A DNA stretch of 64,000 bases from Elgaria multicarinata webbii (lineage: Eukaryota; Chordata; Lepidosauria; Squamata; Anguidae). The stretch covers positions 15,600,001-15,664,000 of the forward strand of contig NC_086192.1 of NCBI RefSeq assembly GCF_023053635.1, read 5' to 3'. Under the pieces are notes generated by a model. It was given only the letters and a program-made list of their open reading frames with translations. It was not told where the DNA came from and ran no database searches. Positions 45,828-57,091 of the stretch are shown here, piece by piece. The translations under genes were made by a program, and so were the position numbers. Numbering within the stretch: the stretch's first letter is position 1; each line of letters starts with the position of its first letter.

Positions 45828-46840
45828 TGTCAGGAGCCGACACGGACAGCTCTTGAAGTTTTTCACTAAGGTAGCTGGTATCTCTATCGGTCAGATTTTC
45901 TGAGTCCGTTACACTTTCCAGGAGCCTCTGGCCTGCACAAAGTTTCCCCGTCACTGGATCGATGACTTTCCCAACCTTGTACACAATCTCAGCAAGTTCG
46001 TGTTTCACGTGCTTGCTCCTCCGTTCAGGCAACGCTTTCAGAAGAACAATGTCTCCCTCGATGCACTGCTGCTGAGGATCATGAGCAAAGTATGTCTTCC
46101 GTTTGTTATAGAACTGAAGTAGAAGCGGGGGGGGAAAAAAGAGGATTCCATGGTGGTGTCAGTATTATTTGGAGAACAGCAAAATGCATAAAGGCCCAAC
46201 TTGGAGAGAAATGTGTCACCCTATCACTGCTTTAAGACATACAGGGTTCAACATAACCATCACCCCAGAATGCAGGACATGGAATAATGGGCTCAAGTTA
46301 CAGGAAGTTAGATTCTGACTGAACATCAGGAAAAACTTCCTGACTGTTAGAGCAGTACGACAATGGAACCAACGACCTAGGGAGGTGGTGGGCTCTCCCA
46401 CACTAGAGGCCTTCAAGGTGCAGCTGGACTGCCATTTGTCAGGGATGCTTTAAGGTGGATTCCTGCAAGGGGCAGGGGGATGGACTCGATGGCCTTAGAG
46501 GCCCCTTCCAACTCTACTATTCTATGATTCATCACTTATTTGGTACATTTTGTATTTCATCTGTCCTCTAAAGAGTGCTCAGAGTAGCTCTCTATCTTCA
46601 CAACAATCCTGTGAAGTAGCTTAGGCTGAGAAAATTATTCACCTAAGGGTACATGGTGTGTTTCATAATTATGGTGGTATTTCAACCTGGTTTCCCCAAC
46701 TCTAGAGGAAGCTTTACCTTTAGTAAATAAGGGTCCAGCACTAGCCGTGTTACTCTCACTTTGGCTGTTTTGCGCATTTTGGTCCCAATGACTTTCCCTA
46801 TGATCCATTTTGCATGAACAGCTCCGCGTAACACAGACAT
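45823..46840 (-). CDS. MRPS17: Mitochondrial small-subunit ribosomal protein uS17m, two coding exons, complete
   Basis: Coding exons on minus are 46718-46840 (41 codons) and 45823-46113 (96 codons plus stop). Together they encode 137 residues, against 130 in human. The product is an OB-fold protein that binds 12S rRNA in the mitoribosome small subunit. Diagnostic blocks are [20 protein letters not shown] near the N-terminus, [12 protein letters not shown] at the exon junction, and [20 protein letters not shown] in the core. The C-terminal tail after residue 105 is less conserved and slightly longer than in mammals. The start is preceded by 25 bases of untranslated sequence and a strong acceptor (exon begins 46865), so a noncoding first exon lies upstream, probably near 49.25-49.33 kb. 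The stop codon sits inside an AATAAA hexamer. MRPS17 is in the same orientation as NIPSNAP2, as in human. Confidence is very high. Confidence 0.96.
46264..46530 (+). mobile_element. CR1 LINE 3' fragment
   Basis: Lies in the MRPS17 intron, antisense to the gene, ending ACTATTCTATGATTC. Confidence 0.85.
46560..46700 (-). mobile_element. CORE-SINE/MIR-like fragment
   Basis: TTCACAACAATCCTGTGAAG, TTAGGCTGAGAAAATTATTC and a hydrophilic A/T tail are in the order of an inverted MIR, ending just before MRPS17 coding exon 1. It is weak and decayed. Confidence 0.4.
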
Positions 46841-47649
46841 GGCTCAGGTATGAACACCCAGTACCCTGCAAAGCAAAGCATAATTTTAACAGCGAACTGT
46901 AATGTGTGGTCAAAATCGCTTAGAAAACCGTTTGCTGAAATAAGTTTTACCCACATTCTACATATAACCTGAAAAAGAAATATTCCAGCTAGCTCAGCCT
47001 TGGAATGAACTCTCCATTACTAGCCTATTTGTTTTACTTGCCTTCTTTCCCTTCATAAGCAGAACCTATGCCAATCTATCAGTCTTGAGGTGCTACAAAA
47101 TTCTTTGGTGTTTTTGCCTTTAACAGACTAAAATAGCTTCCTCTTCAGAATGCATCATCAAAGGGGCTGGAGCAAAGGAGAGCTCTTCTAGACCGGCACA
47201 TTAGTCATGAAAGAACTCCATGTTTAAACCAGTTACTCCAGAAGGACTAGCTCTCCTTGACTATAGCATGGCAGAAGACTGAGTATTTAGTCATTCAAGT
47301 CTTCTTTATTTCCTTTTGATTTTTTTTTCTGAGAAGAGAGTAGAGCTGCTTTTCGCACTAAGAGTGCAATCCTACGCATATTTAGACAGCAATACATCCT
47401 ACAATTCCCAGCATAACCCAGCCAGCCAACTATCTAAATGTGCATAGCATTGCATCTTCAATAAATCAGTATTTCAGGGTGCGTGTTTTAACGACACAAA
47501 GCCTTGTCCAAACTGCCAGCCCAGTTCTTGGTTTAGACCAGCGGTTCTCAACCTGAGATTACCGAAGATAGGGGCTGATAGGAGTTGTAGTCCAAAGAGC
47601 ACGAGGCTGGGGAAAATATCATTATACATTCAGAGACAGGCTTCTTTTT

Positions 47650-48145
47650 TTTTAAAAAAAAGGAAATTGGTAAAACACTGGCTGCCTATTCGCTACCGGG
47701 CCAGGTTTAAGGTTCTTGTACTTGTGTACAAAGCCCTAAACAACTTGGGACCAGGATACCTGAGAGAGCGCCTTCTCCCTTACCAACCTGCCTGGTCAAT
47801 GAGGTCATCCGAGGGCCTGCTCCTAGTGGTTCCACCTAGATCCATCCACCGATTGGAATCCACCAGGGGAAGAGCCTTCAGCATGGTGGCTCTTCTCCTG
47901 TGGAACTCCCTGCCTCTGGAGGTCAGGCAGGCACCAACCTTGTACTCCTCTCAGCGCCTCCTGAAAACATCTTTATTCCAAGAAGCCTTTCCTTAATATG
48001 CAGCCTTGAATCTCTGTTTTTGCTTCTTTTAAATTTTATTTTAACTGTTTTATTCTGTTTTTATTTTCATTTTATCTTGTACACTGCTCCGAAATTTTTC
48101 AATGGGGAGCGGTATATATTCTAAATAAATAAATTTTAAAAAACC
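47650..48145 (+). mobile_element. L2-like LINE 3' fragment, best preserved
   Basis: An open frame of 109 codons (47667-47996) carries HWLPIRYRARFKVLVLVYKA, NLGPGYLRERLLPY and RAFSMVALLLWNSLPLEVRQ, the C-terminus of L2-clade reverse-transcriptase proteins, then a T-rich 3' UTR and a TAAATAAATA end. Confidence 0.75.
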
Positions 48146-48318
48146 CAGATACATTAGCAATTTAAGATGCCTACATCTCCTTCCATCCCGGAGACAGCCA
48201 ACTGACACCCTAAAATGACCTTCCTCCTAAAAGAAGGTGCAATTACATTTGCAAGCATGTGGGATGAAAAGGGCAGGGATGAGGCTGCAATCCCATACAC
48301 GTTTTCCTAGGAGTAAGC

Positions 48319-48639
48319 TAGGGTGACCCTACGAAAAGGAGGACAGGGCTCCTGTATCTTTAACAGTTGTATTGAAAAGGGAATTTCAGCAGGTGACATT
48401 TGTATATATGGGGAACCTGGTGAAATTCCCTCTTCATCACAACAGTTAAAGCTGCCCTCTTTTAAATCTGGTCACTCTAGTATAGCTCCTGCAGCTTCAA
48501 CTGCTGTGATGACTGCTGTGATGAAGAGGGAATTTCACCAGGTTCCCCATATATACAAATGGCACCTGCTGGAATTCCTTTTTCTATGCAACTATTAAAG
48601 ATGCAGGAGCCCTGTCCTCCTTTTCATAGGGTCACCCTA
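48319..48639. mobile_element. TAGGGTGACC palindromic MITE with 7-bp duplication
   Basis: 321 bases from TAGGGTGACCCTACG to TAGGGTCACCCTA, inverted along most of its length. AGTAAGC flanks both ends (48312-48318 and 48640-48646). The flanks rejoin to TAGGAGTAAGCCCCACTGA, a sequence found intact near 8540 in reverse, so the MITE is nested in an older repeat. Confidence 0.82.
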
Positions 48640-48691
48640 AGTAAGCCCCACTGACCTCAGGAGGCTTACTTCTGAGACCTGGATAGGACTG

Positions 48692-48990
48692 CTCTATTTA
48701 TTTATTTATTTATCACATTTTTATACCACCCAATAGCCGAAGCTCTCTGGGCGGTTCACAAAAAATAAAAACCATCATAAAACAACCAACAGGTTAAAAG
48801 CACAAATACAAAATACAGTATAAAAAGCACAACCAGGATAAAGCCACGCAGCAAAATTGATATAAGAATAAAATACAGAGTTAAAACAGTAAAATTTTAA
48901 ATTTAAGTTAAAATTAAGTGTTAAAATACTGAGTGAATAAAAAGGTCTTCAGCTGGCGACGAAAGGAGTTGAAGGAGGCACAAACCTGTA
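48692..48990 (-). mobile_element. L2-like LINE 3' fragment
   Basis: TTATTTATTTATCACATTTT, CCACCCAATAGCCGAAGC, and further in CTTCAGCTGGCGACGAAAGG, the inverse of the ORF2 end. Confidence 0.6.
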
Positions 48991-49229
48991 GGAACAAGCC
49001 CGCCCTACCCACCCCCTGCGACCTGGTGCCCTCCAGATGTGCTGGATTGCAACTCCCATTATCCCCAGCCAGCCTTTTTTTAAAAAAAAGCCCCCTATAC
49101 GATTCCGCCTCTCTCATTGCACGCACGACCCCACAACCATCACCAGGTCCCTGCCCCGAACAGGGAGAACAACTCCCCTCTCTTGGGGTGGGGGTCCCAA
49201 GCCCCACCTGCGCCCCCTCCCCATAAAAC

Positions 49230-49460
49230 CCGTTGGAGGTTCTTACTCTTGCCACTGGCTCCAGGCTGGAAACCGGAAGAGGCGAAGCCAGCAGCGGAAG
49301 TACGAGCCGGTTCCGTGGCGGCACGTCTAGGGATGGAATGGGCGCCGCCTCGATGGTTCCCCTGTAGGACTTGCCCGCGTGGCTCAGCGGGTAAAGGCGC
49401 CGACGCGGGGCGCGAAGGGTCGCCGGTTCGAGGACGGGTGGGGGAAGTTCCTTAATTTTA
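49230..49460 (-). promoter_or_regulatory. MRPS17: Probable MRPS17 promoter and noncoding first exon
   Basis: This GC-rich, CpG-containing patch lies about 2.4 kb upstream of the MRPS17 start exon. On the minus strand a donor-like GTAAG begins at 49246, which could end a noncoding exon of about 49247-49330 joining to the acceptor before 46865. A tRNA-like stretch overlaps its outer part. The assignment rests on position, composition and splice-site matches only. Confidence 0.4.
49372..49445 (+). other. tRNA-like sequence, probable SINE head
   Basis: TGGCTCAGCGGGTAAAGGCG fits a pol III A box (TGGCNNAGTGG) and CGCCGGTTCGAGGAC fits a B box (GGTTCGANNCC) at the right spacing of about 45 bases. 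The stems do not fold into a canonical tRNA, and A/T-rich sequence follows, so a tRNA-derived SINE is more likely than a tRNA gene. Confidence 0.5.
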
Positions 49461-49674
49461 AAAATTAAAATAATTAATTAAGAAAATGTTTGATGTATCA
49501 ATTTTCCGTCATTGGTAACTGGTTTGGTTTCTCAAGGGGCCAACAGCGCCTTTGAGGGCTGCCCAATTCAACAGGTGAAGCGCTTTCCTGCCTTGCAGAA
49601 GGGGAGATTTAACTTGTTGGGTTTCTGCTTGGTCTTTGGTGTGTTAAAAGAGGAAGAGAGAAATTGCGGGTTTT

Positions 49675-49770
49675 AGATTGTAAGCCATATGGCAGATTGT
49701 CTTGTTTTGTTTTATTCTGTACAGCACCATGAAAATTGATGGTGCTTTATAAATAAATAAATAAATAACC
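49675..49770 (+). repeat. LINE 3' tail ending in (TAAA)n
   Basis: GTACAGCACCATGAAAATTG and GATGGTGCTTTATAAATAAA; abuts the next LINE fragment. Confidence 0.55.
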
Positions 49771-49985
49771 ATCAGGGCTAGTAGCCATTGGTAGCCTTCT
49801 CCTCCAGGAATTGATCCAACCCCCTTTTAAAGCCATCCAAATGGGTGGCCATCACCACATCTTGTGGTAGTGAGTTCCATGGTTTAACTCTGGGCTGTGT
49901 GAAGAAGGACTTCCTTTGATCTGTCCTGATTCTCCCACCCATCAGCTTCATGGGATAAGAACATCAGGAGAGCCCCAATGCTGGA
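49768..49985 (-). mobile_element. CR1/L3-like LINE 3' fragment (second family)
   Basis: Inverse of the 1318-1648 copy, with CCTTCTCCTCCAGGAATTGA and TTGTGGTAGTGAGTTCCATG. Confidence 0.6.
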
Positions 49986-50338
49986 TCATAGAATCATAGA
50001 ATAGCAGAGTTGGAAGGGGCCTACAAGGCCATCGAGTCCAACCCCCTGCTGAATGCAGGAATCCACCCTAAAGCTTCCATGACAGATGGCTGTCCAGCTG
50101 CCTCTTGAAGGCGTCTCGTGTGGGAGAGCCCACATCCTCCCTAGGTAACTGGTTCCATTGCCGTACTGCTCTAACAGTCAGGAAGTTTTTCCTGATGTCC
50201 AGCCGGAATCTGGCTTCCTGTAACTTGAGCCTGTTATTCCGTGTCCTGGACTCTGGGAGGATCGAGAAGAGATCCTGGCCCTCCTCTGTGTGACCACCTT
50301 TCAAGTCTTTGAAGAGTGCTCTCATGTCTCCCGTCAAT
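49985..50338 (-). mobile_element. CR1 LINE 3' fragment
   Basis: Minus-oriented ORF2 end and 3' UTR with ATCATAGAATCATAG at the left. It breaks off at CATGTCTCCCGTCAAT and is followed by another inverted LINE scrap (to about 50500). Confidence 0.88.
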
Positions 50339-51599
50339 CAGACCGGGGGTCCACCTAGTCCAGAATTCCGTTCACAGACTGGTCAACCAGCTGTTGACCA
50401 GGGACCAACAAAGCAGGACACGGTGCAACAGCACCCTCCCGCCCATGTTCCCCAGCAATTGGTGCCCACAGGCTTACTGCCTGAGCTCCTGGAGGCAGCA
50501 ATACTGGACCCCAGTTGGGTTCTAGTATTATGGGGGAGGGAGGTAAAAGGCCTCCCTGCCCACCTTCTCCAGCCCCGGCATGGTTCTGCACACCTCTGTG
50601 TCGTGTTTCTTCCGCCCTGCAGTCTCCGCTGTCGAAAAACCCATCAGGATGTCCTGGGAGGAGTCTCCACAGCACCCAGGCAGGAAATGGGCTTCCTGCC
50701 TCTCATCACCTGGCAAAGTAAATTCTGGGCTTTCTCCGAAGGCAGCGGAGCTGACACGCTCTGGCGTGGAGCGAACAAAGGGACCGGAGCCGCCGCCCCT
50801 GCTGTTGTGCCGCCCGAGGTTTTGTTGTTTTCCCCCCACCGGGTGCTGGGAAGGTGGGAGATGACAAGATGCGACCTTTGGGATTGTTAAACGCCTTTCT
50901 CCGACCGACCTCCTGGATTCAGGGAAGGCTTTAAGGAGGACGAGTGGATTCCTCGGCGGGGGGGATTTATGCATGCAGGAAAGCCCAGAGAGAGGGTAAG
51001 GAAGCCGTTGGATCGGGTCCCCTCGTCCAGACCTCTGCATTGCTGGCATCGCTTTGGCCATTTGATCAAGACAGCAATAACAATAAAGTAAAGAGGGGTT
51101 GGAGCGAGAGCGAGAGAGAGCTGCCTTTTGCATGTGGCGCCTGCGTCTTGCAATCCGCGTGGCCAATTTCTGGGCTGCGATCTAGCAGTGATGGGTGGGG
51201 TGGGGTGGGGTGGGGTGGGGGAAGGCTCCCCTGCTTTGCAAATGCCCTCCTCGCTTCTCTTGAACGCCCTGGGTTCTGCTCTCGCCTGCATTTCCTCAGG
51301 GGTGCTGGAAAACAGAGGCATTTTGCAGCCAGCATGGTGGTAATGGGCTATTTTCTTCTGTACCCTCCTGAGCAGTGATAATCTCAAAGCTAGTATTCTC
51401 TTTGCTACCTTGCTTATTGCAAACAGATAGGACACCCTTCTTGGACCTGGCTCCCTGCGGATGGAGGAGCCGGGTCCAGGAAGGGTGGAATACAGGATAG
51501 CCACGACTTTTCTCCTTAAGATGGTCACCGTTGGGCCAAGGCATTTTGCCACCTCACACGGTCCAAAGAGCCAGCCTTTCTGGCGATGTCCGGCATAAG

Positions 51600-51760
51600 T
51601 GTATTGGCGAAGAGTAGGAGCTATGAGCCGAGCAGTCCCCAGTTCAGATCCCACCTCAGCCACGACTTTTTCTCAGCCTCACACCTCCCGTCTGCAAAAT
51701 GGGAGTGAAACACCGGACTACCTTACAGGGATGTTGTAGCGGGACTGCCTGCTCCCATAT
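51600..51760 (+). mobile_element. CORE-SINE/MIR element
   Basis: CCCCAGTTCAGATCCCACCT (B-box part), CCACGACTTTTTCTCAGCCT, CTGCAAAATGGGAGTGAAAC and CTTACAGGGATGTTGT follow the MIR order of head, core and middle. Confidence 0.65.
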
Positions 51761-52781
51761 CGAACTCCCTGCGTCACAAGATCTTTTGCAGACATTGTGC
51801 TCTGAGACCTCCTACGGTCCGGGTTCATGCAGAGCCGGCTCTTTCATTAGGCAGAGTGAGACGTGGTCTTAGGTGGCAGATATTGGTGCAGTGGTGAGAA
51901 CCCAACAGTTCCCCTTGAGCTAACCTGCTTGCCTCAGGTGTGGTGGAAGATGCCGTTATATTGTCTCAAGTATGATTTAGCTGCCACTTGGAGTCTATAT
52001 ATCTTTTCCGTAGCCTCAGGGGTTGGCCCTGACTTGAGAGATAGGTTATTGTCAACAGGATCTTCTCAGTGGTGGCACCGAGGTTCTAAAAAATCATCTC
52101 TCAGCGTCTTCTGCAAGTGCTCACATTGTTATCTTTTAAATACCAATAATTTTTATTTTATGTCCCAATCCCTTGGTGGCATCTAAACAGTGCTATTTTT
52201 TTTTAAATGATATTCTTCTACTTATTGGCTGTTTTGTGTATTTATTCCTCCGGCTCTGTTTTTATTGTAACCCCTCATTTTAAGTTTTTGTTGCTAGCTG
52301 TCTCGGAGGCCTATGTCTGGTGGAAAGGCAGGATGCAAATATTTTTTAGTCTGTGTAGCAAACCTTTCTCTATATAAGGCAATTCTGCTGTAAGTCAAAC
52401 GTATTTAAGCCAAAGCGATTTCAATTATCATACATCTTTGTTACCTCCAATATCTTTAGAGGTCCCTCCTAATAGGAAGCCCTAAGTCATGGCTTTCTTG
52501 GCTGGTTCCTAAATCCAGCACTGCCTACCCCACGGGGTTGTTATTTTTTGGGGTGGGGAAGAGAAGAACCATGTGCACAGCCTTGAACACCTTAGGGCAG
52601 GGTGGGCTATAACTGTACGATGTTCACCGAGGACATACACATGAAAGCAAAGCAGATGCACTGTGAGGAAATGGGCATAGTGAAGCTAGAGGCCAAGGAG
52701 CAGATGGGCGGTTTCCCAGTTTCCGCCAGTTATCCGGACTTGCCAGCGGATTTCACGTTCATTTTATCCTTGCAAACATCA

Positions 52782-52940
52782 AATCAGTTACCTAGGGAGG
52801 TTGTGGGCTCTCCCACACTAGAGGCGTTCAAGAGGCAGCTGGACAGTCAGGGATGCTTTAAGGTGGATTCCTGCATTGAGCAGAGGGTTGGACTTGATGG
52901 CCTTAGAGGCCCCTTCCAACTCTATGATTCTAGGATTCTA
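52782..52940 (+). mobile_element. CR1 LINE 3' fragment
   Basis: ORF2 end ([17 protein letters not shown]) and 3' UTR ending CTATGATTCTAGGATTCTA. Confidence 0.85.
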
Positions 52941-53635
52941 TTGGCACCATCCATTAAAGCAGGAATTGGTTAATGTATGGGCTTTGGAGTGGATCCTTCC
53001 TGTAAAGCATTTCTCTGAATTTCCGGACAAGCTATCCACATTTTAACTGGGCCATTTTTGCCCACACCGTTCACTTGAAAGGAAAATGATGTCGTTCAAA
53101 GTACCAGCAAGATGTTTTTGTGATGGGCAGAACAGGTGAACATCACCTGAATGGGGGTAAGAGTATAACAACTTTCCCCAACTTGGCACTCTGCAGGTAT
53201 GTTGGGCTCCAATTCAAGTCGTATTCTCTCAGGCCTTTAAAAAAAAAATTTTGACCGCTGCTTGTTTTATTTGTGGCGACATGTTTGATGCTACATTTTG
53301 AAATAATCTTTCCCCATGTTTTAGTTGCTTTTTAAAAAATAAATGCTTTCAATTTTTTTTGCTGCTTTTGAAACTTTTTTTTAAAAAAATGCATGTTTAG
53401 ACAGAAAAAAGTCCTACAATTTCCCAACATCCCCCAGACAGTATAGCATAGTGAAACTTCCAGGTTCAAAAGCAGTATTCCTGAGTACCTGTTGCAAAGG
53501 GGTCAAGCCGTGGGAGAGGGCCACGCTCCTGCATAAACACGCATAGCATCGCGCGGTCTATCGTGTAACGTTCCTTTTCATGTGGCTGCTTCTCTTGCAC
53601 AGTCCTAGGTGCGGTTCTCCTGTACCCTTAAAAAG

Positions 53636-55410
53636 ATGTCCATCACCGGACTGAAGAAAAAGCAGCCAAAAATGTTCAAAGTGAAAGTGACCACGATGGA
53701 CGCTGAGATGGAGTTCAGCTGTGAGGTAATTTTTACGGGGAGAACAGAATCAAATTTTTACCTGAATATGTAAAGATGTGTGTGGGAAGGGTTGCATATT
53801 TCAGAGTACCCCTACCACAAAAAATATCTCCCTTCACATAGAAATCTAGGATATCATGGAAATGATGAGGGTGAACCAGCCTTCACCTGGTACCCTTCAG
53901 ATGTCTTGGACTTCAGCTCTAAGACATCAGCTCCAAGGCATTGCAGTCCAACACATCTGGAGAGCACCAGGTTGGGGGAGACTGGGCTGAATCCTTTCCC
54001 CTGACATGCTGGTTTTCTGTGTGCAGGGATGTTTAGAATAATATAAAGACGTATTCCGATGTGTAATCCTTTTGGTAGAAGTCTTAGTGCTGGATTCTGC
54101 TGAATCCTGTTCTTTCCAAGCTGTTTTGCTGGAGTGGCATGAGAGAGCTGTTAGTATTCTGTGAGAAGTTAGTCCAGCAGTTCGAGGCTCCCTGCTGTGT
54201 CTCTCCATGAATGACAGTTCTACCTTGGCCTCCTTCCCATCAGCCTCTGCTTCAGGGCAGGTAAATTTCTGCTGTGTCGTCATTCTCAGCAGAGACATAC
54301 AGCAGTGTTGCCCTGTCACCTCTACGGAGACGTCTCATTGCTTCTTTGCTGCTTTCGGCTTGCGTCTTTCCAGTTGGGAGGCACGTCCAGATCTGTGACA
54401 TGGAAGGTCGGGATGGGTAGGCGCTCTGAAAGGAAACGTCTTCCTTGGTATAAAAGTGCAGAGTGATTCCAGTTTTTGATTTTGTAAACAAGTTTAGCAA
54501 ACGCCGCCTGACTGTTTAAAGAGGAGCATAATTTAAGTATCTCTTGCGCCAGGAATAAATAAATAAAGTAAAATAAGAACTGGCATGTTCTCTTCCATGC
54601 TGTTGAGGCCTGCCTTTGAAGCCGCTTTGGCTCTGTCAACAAAAGTCTCTGAACTACTCATTCTGATCAAAAATTATAGCCTTAATGTTCTTCCTACTGT
54701 CAAACCAGCAAAATGGGATGAAATGTATCCGTGACTGCGTGGGAGGCGGGGGCACCGTATAAACGCGTTTGTGCAGAACTGGCGTTTGCTAAAGAGGAGA
54801 AAAGCTACAAAACACAAGCTTGCAATTCTGGGAGGGCAGAGCATGTATCGCAGGTATGCAGCATGCAACAACTTGCAAACCATGGTTAACCAGGGATCCA
54901 GGCAGCATAAACCACGGTTAGCCCTGGTGCGGATGGAACGCTAAACTATACAGAGGAGCCCTGGTGCATCAGGCTGAAGCCCTATGTGGGGTTTTTGGGG
55001 GGCCGGTGGGGGATGTGCATTTTTTGAACATGAATGCAAGCTTGGGAAACTCTGGAAATTCCCTGAGAATTACGCTTCTGCTGACGTTCCTTGTCATGGT
55101 TGCGTGATTTGCAAACAGGAACAAAATTCTCGTACATCCCTACCCGTGAGCCGGATACTCCCTTGGACTGTTGCTCCCCTGCAAATTGAATCCCTGAGAA
55201 CACTGGTGATTGGGTGAATTAAGAACAGAATAAACAAATAAATAATTCCTTCCCCTTGTCTCCTGAAACTTGGGTTCACTCACCTCTCCGGCTCCTGGCG
55301 TTGCCTTGCACATTTTCAGCCCTAAGGACTGGGAACTTGATACTTGATTTTAAAGCTGAAATCATGAAAGTGACGCCCGCGCACAGCATCACAGGCTATT
55401 GTTATTATTA

Positions 55411-55441
<31 letters not shown>

Positions 55442-57044
55442 TTTGTTTATATAGCACCATCAATGTACATGGTGCCTTTTTCTGTGCTTGCTAGAAGTTG
55501 TGCGCACTCTGATTAAAGCCATGTTTGGAATCGCGCATTCAGGGCACCGAGGGAGATGGGCATGCCTTTCTAAGATCCAACTCTGCGACCGTGATCTGTT
55601 TTTAATATTCCCACCCCCCTTTGCCTTTCCATCCATAGGTGAAATGGAAGGGGAAAGACCTGTTTGACCAGGTGTGTCGCGCTTTGGGTCTGAGGGAATC
55701 GTGGTTCTTCGGCTTGCAGTATTCGATCAAAGGACTGGTCACTTGGCTCAAGATGGAGAGAAAGGTCTGGATGTGGAACAAGAGCTTGGAACAAAAGAGC
55801 TTTTATAGCAAGAGTGGAGAATCTCAGCCCAGGGGGTGGGCTGCTCTCTAAACACAATCATTTAGTGGTTTTCTGGCTTTTGTGGATCTCTGGTGGATCT
55901 CAGGGTTTTCTTGAAATCAGTCATGTTCTAGATGACCTCACCACCATGATCTTCACTGTTCTGCCATCTGCTTCCCATTGAAACTGACAAAGTTCGGGAG
56001 AAAGCATTGCTAGTTTCATCCCTGGTTTTCATCAGTGACACTGACCTGGTTTGGATGATCGCTGCGGCGCACCGTGGCTTAAATGGCCACGGTGGCCATT
56101 TGAACAGTCAAGCCGCGGTGGATTGTGGCGGATGACGCGCCACGTTGTGGTGGAGGCTTGACTATTCAAAATGCCTGCTGTGGCCTACCCCCTCCAGGTG
56201 TTTTGGATGGCAATTCCCATCTGCCCCACCCAGCTTGGTGGGATTTGTAGTTCAAAACAGAGGGCAGCTGGTGAGGAAAGGCTGCCGTTCAGGGGGCAGT
56301 GGTTAAAACATGGGGGGGTAGGAAAGCCACCCCCACAATTTGTACAATTCTGGAGGGACAAAGTCAGGGATACCATTATAAGCTCCCTTCCCTGCCTGTC
56401 TTTCCGTTTTAAAACCCTGACATGGGTCCATTTCTCTTTGGCATGACGAAACCAGCCTTGGGAGAGAAGCTGAGGAGCACTTTTAAGGATGTGAAACATG
56501 CCCCCACTTCAAATTCCAAATTTCACGTCCTAGAAAAGCCCTTCCTGCTCTGCCTGTCCTAACCTGTAAGAGAAGGAAGCGTTATTGTCTCCTCCATATT
56601 GCAGATTGGGGTCTGGGGCGTGAGGCTGAGACCCAGACAGAGCAGGGCTTTGCTTTCCCAACCTGACACCCTTCCGATGTGTTGGACAACAAACCCCACC
56701 ATCCCCAGCCAGCTCAAGGCTGCCCCATGAGTTCATGGCAAAGGCGAGATCCGAAAACGGCAGCTTCCTGGCTGGCGTTCTTTGCCGTACCAGTTCTTCC
56801 CTGCTCAGTGCTCTGGTTTTCTCATTTTTAAACAGGTTTTGGATCAGGACATTCCCAAAGAAGATCCAATGGGCTTCTGTTTCCTGGCAAAGTTTTACCC
56901 GGAGAAAGTTGAAGAAGAACTTCTGCAAGAGATCACCCAACACCTCTTCTTCCTGCAGGTCAGAAGGTATTTCTTTTATTTTCAAGCTGGCTTTGAAATG
57001 TCACATTTACCTTTTGGGGGTTGTTGCTGTTATTATTATTGTAG

Positions 57045-57091
<47 letters not shown>

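Larger units (their letters stand above)
50500..53600. other. Spacer upstream of the NF2-like gene
   Basis: No coding exon recognised. It is fairly GC-rich at 50500-51700 with long open frames on both strands that lack family motifs. It holds a MIR-like element (51600-51760), a decayed L2-like stretch (52015-52350), a CR1 tail (52782-52940) and part of an interspersed repeat near 53390. The NF2-like promoter should lie in or upstream of this span. Confidence 0.4.

Noticed and set aside
49372-49445. A functional tRNA gene
   Set aside because: A and B boxes are present, but acceptor and T stems do not pair well and no terminator of four or more T follows at the right place.
50887-51663. A 258-codon open frame on minus
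   Set aside because: It overlaps a MIR-like element and GC-rich sequence with competing frames on plus; residues show no domain pattern.
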